Source: Gemmatimonadota bacterium (lineage in GTDB: Bacteria > Gemmatimonadota > Gemmatimonadetes > Gemmatimonadales > Gemmatimonadaceae). Taken from it: a stretch of DNA of 14,407 bases. Positions 1 to 5,608 of the stretch are shown here, one piece after another; the stretch's first letter is position 1; the number at the start of each line of letters is the position of its first letter. The translations under genes and the position numbers were made by a program. Where the stretch lies: the NCBI GenBank assembly GCA_003222065.1, contig QHUV01000006.1, forward strand, positions 1,456 through 15,862, given 5' to 3'. Below the pieces are notes generated by a model, which did not search any database, was not told where the DNA came from, and saw only the letters and a program-made list of their open reading frames with translations.

Positions 1-296
1 ACGACGTCACCGATACGGTCGTCGATAAGTTCCGCGATGCTCGGCGACAAGTCGAGCAGCGCATCGACTCCGCTCGTCAGGCCATCGAAGTCAAGAAGGA
101 ACAGGTGCATCGCGCGATGGAGGCGGGGCGCGCTGCCGCGCAACAGGCGCGCGAGGAGCTCGAGCGGCGTATCGCCGAAACGAAAGCGGAGTATCGCGCC
201 GGTGGTGAGACGCCTCAGCCAACCGCGGCGATGGCCGCCCGGCATGGCGCCACTGCCGCCGTGCCGCTGGCGGACGAGGAGCCTGAGGACGCGTGA
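1..296 (+). CDS. C-terminal part of a YtxH-like coiled-coil protein (5' end outside window)
   Basis: The frame is open from the first base of the window to TGA at 294-296, so only the C-terminal ~97 residues are visible. They form one long charged helix rich in Ala, Arg, Glu and Gln (DKFRDARRQVEQRIDSARQ... through AREELERRIAETKAEY), followed by a low-complexity Ala/Pro tail ending in an acidic stretch (DEEPEDA). This resembles the C-terminal helix of YtxH/gas-vesicle-like small stress proteins, which carry an N-terminal membrane segment that would lie outside the window. The stop overlaps the GTG start of the next gene by four bases (GTGA), which implies translational coupling. No enzymatic motif is visible, and the family call is tentative. 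Confidence 0.6.
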   Translation, partial: DVTDTVVDKFRDARRQVEQRIDSARQAIEVKKEQVHRAMEAGRAAAQQAREELERRIAETKAEYRAGGETPQPTAAMAARHGATAAVPLADEEPEDA

Positions 297-1288
297 GCAG
301 CGCCGGCGTTCCCGTCGAAGCGGGTACGCCTTCAGCGCGCGCCTCGCGAGCCGGCAGTACGTCGCGGAAGCGCTCCGCTTTCGTCAGCCTCGGTTGGACG
401 CTTCGCGATTACGCGAAGCGCGTTTGGGATAATAGCTCCGAGGACAACGTTCTCTTCCTCGCCGGCGGCATCGCCTTCAATATCCTTCTCGCGGCGGTGC
501 CGTTCTTCCTCCTATTGATAGCTGGCGTCACTTATCTGCTACCGTTTCTGTATCGCGGACAGGTCGACTCGTCGAGCGCGGTCTCGTTTTTTATCGACCG
601 ACTGCTCCCGGCGCATGAAGAGTCACCGACTTCTCCGATTCACAAACTCGTAACCGATATTCTTCGGACGCGGACCTCATTCACGATTTATGGAGCGATT
701 GGCTTCGTTTGGTTCTCGACGCGGCTATTCGGTTCTCTGCGCACAGTACTGGCGGACGTTTTCGATATCGAAAACGAGCGCAGCATCATTCAAGGGAAGC
801 TTTTCGATATTCAGCTCACGATCGTCGCGACGCTGTTGTTCGTCGCCAGCACGGCGCTGAACACCTACCTCACGGTCGCAACCACGCGGGGCGTGCAGTT
901 TCTCGGGCGCCTTGGCTTGCGACACGACGTCATGGGCGGACTCGAATACTGGACGGGAAGAGCACTCGCTTTCGTGTTCATCGCGTGGATGTTCTTTTCG
1001 CTATACAAGTACCTTCCCATCAGGCGCGTGCGCTGGCGGAGCGCCTGGACGGCGGCGCTGTTCACGAGCGCAATGTTCGAGGCCGCGCGGTGGATCTTCA
1101 GCGCCTATGTCCGCACCTTCAATCCCGGCTCCCTTTATACCGGGACCCTCACCGCCATCGTCGTCATCGTCGTCTGGACCTATTACGCCGCTCTCATCTT
1201 CATCCTGGGAGGCGAGGTCGGTCAGGTCTACGAGTTACGCCGTGTTCGACGGCTCCAGCGCGAAGTGTTCACTGACGAACGGAGCTAG
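293..1288 (+). CDS. YihY/BrkB (UPF0761) family inner membrane protein
   Basis: This is a 331-residue integral membrane protein with about six hydrophobic segments at roughly residues 53-83, 130-150, 173-196, 221-241, 250-272 and 282-305. The pattern and the motifs LFLAGGIAFNILLAAVPF near the N terminus and YTGTLTAIVVIVVWTYYAALIFILGGE near the C terminus are typical of the YihY/BrkB family, long mislabelled 'ribonuclease BN'. The molecular function is unknown; a transporter or envelope role is usually proposed. The first ~45 residues are cytoplasmic, basic and Ser/Ala-rich. The GTG start at 293 overlaps the preceding stop by four bases, so the two are probably co-translated. Its length is normal for the family (about 280-420 residues). 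Confidence 0.9.
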   Translation: MSSAGVPVEAGTPSARASRAGSTSRKRSAFVSLGWTLRDYAKRVWDNSSEDNVLFLAGGIAFNILLAAVPFFLLLIAGVTYLLPFLYRGQVDSSSAVSFFIDRLLPAHEESPTSPIHKLVTDILRTRTSFTIYGAIGFVWFSTRLFGSLRTVLADVFDIENERSIIQGKLFDIQLTIVATLLFVASTALNTYLTVATTRGVQFLGRLGLRHDVMGGLEYWTGRALAFVFIAWMFFSLYKYLPIRRVRWRSAWTAALFTSAMFEAARWIFSAYVRTFNPGSLYTGTLTAIVVIVVWTYYAALIFILGGEVGQVYELRRVRRLQREVFTDERS

Positions 1289-1365
1289 GCGCCCCCTGCC
1301 TAGCGGCTCGCACGTGGTCCGAAGGTTGCCCTGCGCAGGGTAAGCCTCCTGATGGGAGAGGAACA

Positions 1366-1632
1366 ATGAGGACCATGACAGTGTTGGCTCTCAGCGCCGT
1401 TGCGCTGCTCGGGGCATGTAAAAGGACCGATGACGGCAAGATTGTCATCGAGCGACCGGGCGAGGTCGATGTGAAGATGAAGAACGATACGGTCCACCTG
1501 CCCAGCGTCGGCACGGTGAAGGACACTCTGACAACGCCTTCGATCGGCGTAAAGGAAGAGACGCTAATCGTGAAGAAGCCGGTGATCGGAAGTAAGAGGA
1601 CGGAAATCTCGAAGCCAGTGATCAAACCGTGA
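1366..1632 (+). CDS. Small predicted lipoprotein of unknown function
   Basis: The 88-residue product starts with a short signal peptide (MRTMTVLALSAVALLGAC) that ends in a lipobox, LGAC, with the lipidated Cys at residue 18. The mature part is hydrophilic and made of short Val/Lys/Thr-rich segments with a loosely repeated pattern (PSVGTVKDTL, PSIGVKEETL, KPVIGSKRTEI), suggesting an extended beta-like chain. A clear ribosome binding site, GGGAGAGG at 1354-1361, precedes the ATG by four bases and fixes the start. It stands alone between the YihY-like gene (77-base gap) and an intrinsic terminator. I do not recognise the family; the lipoprotein call is based on the signal only. Confidence 0.75.
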   Translation: MRTMTVLALSAVALLGACKRTDDGKIVIERPGEVDVKMKNDTVHLPSVGTVKDTLTTPSIGVKEETLIVKKPVIGSKRTEISKPVIKP

Positions 1633-1660
1633 TCGGTTGTTGGTGATTGGTTGTTAGGTG
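1633..1660 (+). repeat. Four degenerate heptamers (TTGGTGA/TTAGGTG type)
   Basis: Directly after the stop codon four consecutive 7-base units can be read: TCGGTTG, TTGGTGA, TTGGTTG, TTAGGTG. They share the YNGGTK core of the better-preserved TAGGTGC heptamers around 10649 and 11083, which also begin at or just after a stop codon. Here there is only the direct array, with no inverted arm. It could be an eroded copy of the same intergenic element. Confidence 0.5.
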
Positions 1661-1668
1661 AATGGGAG

Positions 1669-1698
1669 GCCCGCGAGCTGTGCTCGCGGGCTCTTTCC
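1669..1698 (+). terminator. Intrinsic terminator
   Basis: A perfect 10-bp GC-rich stem, GCCCGCGAGC at 1669-1678 and GCTCGCGGGC at 1682-1691, closes a 3-base loop and is followed by the pyrimidine tract TCTTTCC. It would end transcription of the lipoprotein gene and separates it from the SPFH operon. Confidence 0.85.
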
Positions 1699-1725
1699 TT
1701 TCCCACCGAACACCTGGAGTCACCA

Positions 1726-1754
1726 TTGCCGCGCGATTCGTCGCAGCATATTCT
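1726..1754 (+). promoter_or_regulatory. Candidate sigma70-type promoter for the SPFH-speD-DUF4178 operon
   Basis: TTGCCG (1726-1731) and TATTCT (1749-1754) are separated by exactly 17 bases; each matches the sigma70 consensus at four of six positions. The pair lies between the intrinsic terminator at 1669-1698 and the SPFH start codon at 1799, the only sensible place for a promoter of this operon. Box scores are modest, so this is a candidate only. Confidence 0.4.
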
Positions 1755-1798
1755 CAACGCGCCAACGTGCGCTAGCCGCGACCTCTCGAGGAGGCATC

Positions 1799-2767
1799 AT
1801 GTCGCTCGGCTCCTTCTTCAAGAAGCAGTTCGTCGATGTCATTCATTGGACGGAGTCCGGTGATGGAGTGCTCGCCTACCGGTATCCGATGCAGGACATG
1901 GAGATCCAATACGGCGCGCAGCTCACCGTCCGCGAGTCGCAGATGGCGCTCTTCGTGAACGAGGGCAAAGCGGCCGACGCATTCGGCCCGGGACTCTACA
2001 CGCTCGAGACGCGCACCCTTCCGCTGCTCACGAATCTCATGAACTGGGACAAGCTGTTCCAGTCTCCGTTCAAGAGCGACGTGTACTTCTTCTCGACGCG
2101 GCTGCAGACGGATCAGCGGTGGGGAACCCAGAATCCGATCACTATCCGCGACAAGGATTTCGGCATGGTGCGTCTGCGCGGTCACGGGATCTACTCGTAC
2201 CACCTCGTCAATCCGCTGATCTTCCATCAAAAGGTGAGCGGCACGCGCGACGTGTACACTGTCGCCGACATCGAAGGCCAACTGCGCAACACGATCATCG
2301 GCCGCGTGTCCGATGCGTTCGCGTCGAGTCAGATCCCATTTCTCGACATGGCGGCGAATCTCGACGAGTTAGGCAAGGCTATCGCCGAGCAGGTCGCGCC
2401 GACGTTCGCCGAACTGGGCCTCGAGCTCGATTCGTTCGTCGTGCAGAACCTTTCCCTCCCCGAGGAGCTGCAGCGTCGCCTGGACGAGCGCATCGGCATG
2501 AACATGGTCGGCAATCTCCGCGACTATACGCAATTCCAGGTTGCCCAGTCCATCCCGACGGCAGCCGCGAACGAGGGCGGGGGCGCTGGCCTCGGAGCCG
2601 GCCTGGGCGCTGGTCTGGCCATGGGCAAGGCCATGGCGGATGCGATTGGTGGTGCGCAGGGGTCCGCGGCGCCGCCGCAAGGAGCGACGAAGTTCTGCGG
2701 CGAATGCGGTAAGTCCATTCCGCGAACGTCGAAGTTCTGTCCCGAGTGCGGTAAGCCCCAGGTATAG
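1799..2767 (+). CDS. SPFH/Band 7 protein with C-terminal zinc ribbon (YdjI-like)
   Basis: The 322-residue protein has an SPFH (Band 7)-type core over about residues 15-240, including GDGVLAYRYP, FVNEGKAADAFGPGLYTLET and the helical LDELGKAIAEQVAPTFAELGLELDSFVVQNLSLPEEL. A Gly/Ala-rich linker (residues 259-295) leads to a terminal zinc ribbon with Cys 300, 303, 314 and 317. This is the arrangement of YdjI-like proteins, related to those annotated 'virion core protein', which are thought to assemble on membranes, in some bacteria together with PspA. The ATG at 1799 is chosen because GAGGAGG at 1788-1794 sits just upstream and the sequence before it is not family-like, although the frame is open from 1658. 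No transmembrane segment is evident. It is the first gene of the polyamine/DUF4178 operon. Confidence 0.88.
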   Translation: MSLGSFFKKQFVDVIHWTESGDGVLAYRYPMQDMEIQYGAQLTVRESQMALFVNEGKAADAFGPGLYTLETRTLPLLTNLMNWDKLFQSPFKSDVYFFSTRLQTDQRWGTQNPITIRDKDFGMVRLRGHGIYSYHLVNPLIFHQKVSGTRDVYTVADIEGQLRNTIIGRVSDAFASSQIPFLDMAANLDELGKAIAEQVAPTFAELGLELDSFVVQNLSLPEELQRRLDERIGMNMVGNLRDYTQFQVAQSIPTAAANEGGGAGLGAGLGAGLAMGKAMADAIGGAQGSAAPPQGATKFCGECGKSIPRTSKFCPECGKPQV

Positions 2768-2777
2768 CCTAACGAGC

Positions 2778-3143
2778 GTGATAAGCTGCGGCTGCGAATG
2801 GGTCGTTGACGCGCGCGGGTGCGACCCGGCGCGCGTCGCCGACCTCGTCACTGTGCGGACGCTCTTTGCGCTGATCGTCGAGGAGCTGTGCCTGACGCCG
2901 ATCGCTGACGCCGTGTGGCACGTGTTTCCGCAGCCCGGTGGCATCACCGGCCTCATCCCGCTCGCCGAGTCGCACCTAACGGTGCATACCTTTCCGGAGC
3001 ACCGGTCGCTCTGCATAAACCTCTTCTGTTGTACGCCGCGCGCTGAGTGGCCATGGGCTGAGCGGTTGCGCGAGCACCTCGGCGCGGGGCACGTCGAAGT
3101 GCGTCGCCTCGAGCGCCGCTACGCACCGCAACCCAGATGGTGA
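2778..3143 (+). CDS. speD: S-adenosylmethionine decarboxylase proenzyme (bacterial, class 1B type)
   Basis: The enzyme decarboxylates S-adenosylmethionine to supply the aminopropyl donor for spermidine synthesis. The hallmark motif AESHLTVHTFPE is intact: self-cleavage is predicted between Glu64 and Ser65, Ser65 giving the pyruvoyl group, with His70 and a Cys at 84/85 in the positions of the processing and catalytic residues of the Thermotoga-type enzyme. The 121 residues match the usual 115-130. The GTG at 2778 gives a family-like N terminus (MISCGCEWVVDARGCDP); no strong ribosome binding site is seen, but it starts 10 bases after the SPFH stop and may depend on coupling. The frame is open further upstream inside the SPFH gene, but that extension does not resemble the family. 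Its partner aminopropyltransferase is encoded 2.5 kb downstream. Confidence 0.9.
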   Translation: MISCGCEWVVDARGCDPARVADLVTVRTLFALIVEELCLTPIADAVWHVFPQPGGITGLIPLAESHLTVHTFPEHRSLCINLFCCTPRAEWPWAERLREHLGAGHVEVRRLERRYAPQPRW

Positions 3144-3161
3144 TAGCAGGAGCGGGGTCCT

Positions 3162-3905
3162 GTGGGGCGTTATGGCAATACTGCCATAGGGTCGAGAGCG
3201 CCGATGGTCCAGAGTGGCAATGGCAGTATTGCCCTAACGCTACACTCCACTAGGCCCGAGCGCCCAGCCCGCGTGCCCGTCAAGGCAACCTGTCCCAACT
3301 GTGGTGGCGAAATCACCTTTCGCTGGTCGAGCGCGGTCCAGACGACGTGTCCCTTCTGTCGGTCGATTCTCGTTAGGCATGACGTCGACCTCCGGCGCGT
3401 TGGCGTCGTATCGGACCTGCCGCCGTCCAGCTCCGCCATTCAGCTCGGCACCGAGGGACGCTACAAGCGAACGCCATTTATCGTGGTTGGGCGAATCATC
3501 TACGAGTATGACCGTGGCCGCTGGAACGAGTGGCACATCCGGCTCGCCGACGATTCGAGCGCGTGGTTGAGCGACGCCCTTGCCGAGTACGCCGTGTCGC
3601 GCCAGGTGGGGCGCGCGCCAGACGTCCCGAACGCGGCAAAGCTGCGTGTCGGACAGTCGTTTGTGTTCGACGGCACCGAGTTCTCGGTCATGACACTCAC
3701 CACGGCTGGCTACGCCGGCGTGGAGGGCGAGCTCCCCTTCGAGTACTGGGACAAGTCCAAGGTCGTGTTCGCGGATCTCGAGTCGAAGACTGAACGGTTC
3801 GCGACCATCGACTACAGTGAGCCCGAGCCGCTGGTCTTCGTCGGCGAATACCAGGACTTCGACCAGCTCGAGCTCACGCATCTGCGCGAGATCGAGGGAT
3901 GGTAG
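3162..3905 (+). CDS. DUF4178 protein with N-terminal zinc ribbon (soluble paralogue)
   Basis: The protein carries a zinc ribbon (Cys 44, 47, 63 and 66 in the 247-residue version: CPNCGGEITF...TTCPFC) followed by a DUF4178 domain, with typical phrases such as LGTEGRYKRTPFIVVGRIIYEYDRGRWNEWHIRLADD and FDGTEFSVMTLTTAGYAGVEGELPF. DUF4178 has no known biochemical role. The start is uncertain. GTG at 3162 has a good AGGAG nine bases upstream (3148-3152), but residues 2-27 would then be encoded by the inverted-repeat element at 3167-3240. GTG at 3273 (MPVKATCPNC, 210 residues) begins just before the zinc ribbon, as in the paralogue downstream, but lacks a clear ribosome binding site. Its 3' end overlaps the next gene by seven bases. 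No membrane segment is seen. Confidence 0.85.
   Translation: MGRYGNTAIGSRAPMVQSGNGSIALTLHSTRPERPARVPVKATCPNCGGEITFRWSSAVQTTCPFCRSILVRHDVDLRRVGVVSDLPPSSSAIQLGTEGRYKRTPFIVVGRIIYEYDRGRWNEWHIRLADDSSAWLSDALAEYAVSRQVGRAPDVPNAAKLRVGQSFVFDGTEFSVMTLTTAGYAGVEGELPFEYWDKSKVVFADLESKTERFATIDYSEPEPLVFVGEYQDFDQLELTHLREIEGW
3167..3240. repeat. Inverted-repeat element with 20-bp arms (REP/MITE-like)
   Basis: Arms at 3167-3186 and 3221-3240 are reverse complements at 19 of 20 positions and enclose a 34-base spacer. The core GGCAATACTGCCA / TGGCAGTATTGCC is perfect. The left arm also folds on itself (TATGGCA ATAC TGCCATA), so two alternative structures are possible. The element lies between speD and the conserved part of the DUF4178 gene, after its best ribosome binding site. 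It may be a small non-autonomous mobile repeat or a regulatory hairpin. No transposase or target duplication is visible. Confidence 0.75.
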
Positions 3906-5188
3906 CCCCGAGCGTCAAAGGTCTGAACTGCCCGAATTGCGGCGCGGCGATTCAGCTCCGCTCGGGCGAGCTCGCGCGGACTGTCGCGTGTTCCTCCTGC
4001 GCCGCGGTGCTCGACGCCAAGGATCCCAACCTCCGCGTGCTGCAGGAGTTCAAGGGCGTGATGCGGTGGACGCCGCTCATCCCGTTAGGCACGCGCGGCA
4101 AGCTCAAAGGCGAGCCATACGAGGTGATCGGCTTTCAGGTGCGGGGAATCAATGTCGACGATACGGACTATCTCTGGGGCGAGTACCTCCTTTGGAACCC
4201 GTATCAGGGCTTTCGTTATCTCACCGAGTACGACGGCCACTGGAACGATGTCGTCGTCGTGAAGAAAACGCCCGAGGAGAAAGGTGGCGGCGCGCAGCCG
4301 ATCGTCGTGTACCTCGGTGAAACGTTCAAGCACTTCCAGACCGCGGTCGCCAAGACGCATTTCGTGCTCGGCGAGTTCCCGTGGGAGGTACGGCTCGGCG
4401 ACAAAGCGCGCACGCGCGATTTCGTGGCACCGCCGCACATTCTTTCGGAAGAGACGACCGACGACGAGAAGACGTGGTCGCTCGGCACGTACGTCTCGCC
4501 CCAGTATATCTGGGAGGCGTTTCAACTTCCCGGGAAGCCGCCGTCGCCGCGCGGCGTCTATGCGAACCAGCCAGATCCCAGCGCCGGCAGCGCCGGTGCG
4601 CTGGGCAAGATCTTCCAGGTGTTCGCGGCAATCCTTGTCGCCATGCTGGTCGTTAGGCAACTGACGGCAAGGCGGGAGTTGGTCTTTCGCCAGCAGTATA
4701 GCGTGTCGTCGCACAATCCCGATTCGACGGCTTTCGTAACGCCCGTTTTCGCGGTCCAGGGGCGCACGTCCAACGTCAGGCTTACCATCGACACCGATCT
4801 GTCGAACAACTGGGCGTACTTCAACGTCGCCCTCATCAACGAGCAGAGTGGCACGGCGTACGATTTCGGCCGAGAGGTCTCGTACTACTCCGGCTACGAC
4901 TCCGACGGCTCGTGGAGCGAAGGCTCGACCAGAGATCGTGCCACGATTCCATCGGTGCCGTCGGGGCAATACTACCTCCGCGTGCAGCCGGAACTTGGCA
5001 ACGACACTCCTCGCCCCGTGAGCTTCATGCTCACCCTGCAGCGCGACATGCCGAGCGTGACGTTCTTCGCCGTCGTGCTCGGGCTGCTTGCGATTCCACC
5101 GATCTTCGCGGCTTTCCGACATCACTCATTCGAACAACTTCGCTGGCGCGAGAGCGACTACGCGCCGGCGACCTCCGACGACAACTGA
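3899..5188 (+). CDS. DUF4178 protein with zinc ribbon, two membrane segments and an exported domain
   Basis: The 429 residues divide into a zinc ribbon (Cys 11, 14, 31, 34), a DUF4178 domain (about 45-205, with LGTRGKLKGEPYEVIGFQVRGINVDDTDYLWGEYLLWN), a first membrane helix (about 235-253), a roughly 125-residue Ser/Thr/Tyr-rich region likely outside the cytoplasm (260-385), a second helix (about 387-405) and a short basic tail. It is a paralogue of the soluble protein encoded just before. The exported part looks like a beta-sandwich (VRLTIDTDLSNNWAYFNVALIN...GQYYLRVQPE), plausibly a sensor or ligand-binding region; that is inference. Start ATG at 3899 overlaps the previous stop by seven bases, and its own stop overlaps the next start (TGATG). 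Tight coupling suggests that the two DUF4178 proteins work together. Confidence 0.87.
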   Translation: MVAPSVKGLNCPNCGAAIQLRSGELARTVACSSCAAVLDAKDPNLRVLQEFKGVMRWTPLIPLGTRGKLKGEPYEVIGFQVRGINVDDTDYLWGEYLLWNPYQGFRYLTEYDGHWNDVVVVKKTPEEKGGGAQPIVVYLGETFKHFQTAVAKTHFVLGEFPWEVRLGDKARTRDFVAPPHILSEETTDDEKTWSLGTYVSPQYIWEAFQLPGKPPSPRGVYANQPDPSAGSAGALGKIFQVFAAILVAMLVVRQLTARRELVFRQQYSVSSHNPDSTAFVTPVFAVQGRTSNVRLTIDTDLSNNWAYFNVALINEQSGTAYDFGREVSYYSGYDSDGSWSEGSTRDRATIPSVPSGQYYLRVQPELGNDTPRPVSFMLTLQRDMPSVTFFAVVLGLLAIPPIFAAFRHHSFEQLRWRESDYAPATSDDN

Positions 5189-5382
5189 TGCGCCAGCACC
5201 CAGTGTACCTGCTCTTCGGTGTGTTGCTGCTTGCCACGCTCGGCTTCGCCGAGTGGCGAGGCTGGAGTTTTACTCGGCCCACCGAGGTGAAGAACGTGCC
5301 GCGCAGCGTACGTGACAACCCTGGATCCTACCGACCCGCGTACCTCTACTACGGCTCCGGCCGATACCTGCGAGGAAAGTGA
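5188..5382 (+). CDS. 64-residue single-pass membrane peptide of the DUF4178 operon
   Basis: ATG at 5188 shares its A with the preceding TGA (TGATG). The product has one membrane helix near the N terminus (about residues 6-21, YLLFGVLLLATLGFAE) and a basic, Tyr-rich tail containing VKNVPRSVRDNPGSYRPAYLYYGSGRYLRGK. I recall similar peptides with an N(I/V)PxSVRxNPGxYR tail next to DUF350 and DUF4178 genes, so this is very likely a real conserved gene despite its size. The function is unknown; it may be a small subunit of the membrane complex. A longer in-frame reading from 4912 runs through the previous gene and is not credible. Confidence 0.8.
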   Translation: MRQHPVYLLFGVLLLATLGFAEWRGWSFTRPTEVKNVPRSVRDNPGSYRPAYLYYGSGRYLRGK

Positions 5383-5383
5383 C

Positions 5384-5608
5384 ATGACACCGGATGTGCT
5401 CAGGAACCTGGCGGCGAACGTGCTCGCGGGCATCGTCTTCACGCTTCTTGGTATCGTGCTCTTCATTGGCGCGTTCATGTTGTTCGACAAGCTTACACCG
5501 GGCTCGCTCTGGAAGGAGCTGATCGAAGATCAGAACACCGCGCTAGGTGTGTTGATGGGCTGCGTGGCTATTGCGTTGGCGATTGTCATAGCGGCTGCAA
5601 TCCATTGA
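5384..5608 (+). CDS. DUF350 family small membrane protein (half-length, YjfL-like)
   Basis: The 74 residues contain two membrane helices (about 12-36 and 51-73) linked by the DUF350 signature DKLTPGSLWKELIEDQNTALGVLMG. E. coli YjfL is about twice this length, with the unit duplicated, so this is a single-unit form that may dimerise. DUF350 has no known activity but often sits with PspA-like, polyamine or ATP-grasp ligase genes. GAGGAAAG at 5372-5379 is the ribosome binding site, overlapping the end of the previous gene, and only one base separates the genes. The 3' end overlaps the next start by four bases. Confidence 0.87.
   Translation: MTPDVLRNLAANVLAGIVFTLLGIVLFIGAFMLFDKLTPGSLWKELIEDQNTALGVLMGCVAIALAIVIAAAIH

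Noticed and set aside
293..1288. Ribonuclease BN assignment for the YihY-like gene
   Set aside because: RNase BN activity belongs to the elaC product; the YihY/BrkB label came from an old misassignment.
1329..1340. Perfect 12-base palindrome CCCTGCGCAGGG before the lipoprotein gene
   Set aside because: A short palindrome with no loop or T-run in GC-rich sequence; an operator is possible, but one copy gives no support.
1658..1798. Upstream extension of the SPFH frame
   Set aside because: It passes through the terminator stem and promoter region, while a strong GAGGAGG precedes ATG 1799.
2541..2777. Upstream extension of the speD frame inside the SPFH gene
   Set aside because: The extra residues (MPSPSRRQPRTRAG...) are Arg/Pro-rich out-of-frame sequence of the SPFH gene; the SpeD family begins near residue 1 of the GTG 2778 version.
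4085..5125. Long minus-strand open frame (346 codons) opposite the second DUF4178 gene
   Set aside because: Its product is Arg/Val/His-rich low-complexity sequence with no motif, and the + strand gene has zinc ribbon, membrane helices and domain signatures. GC-rich antisense frames are commonly open.
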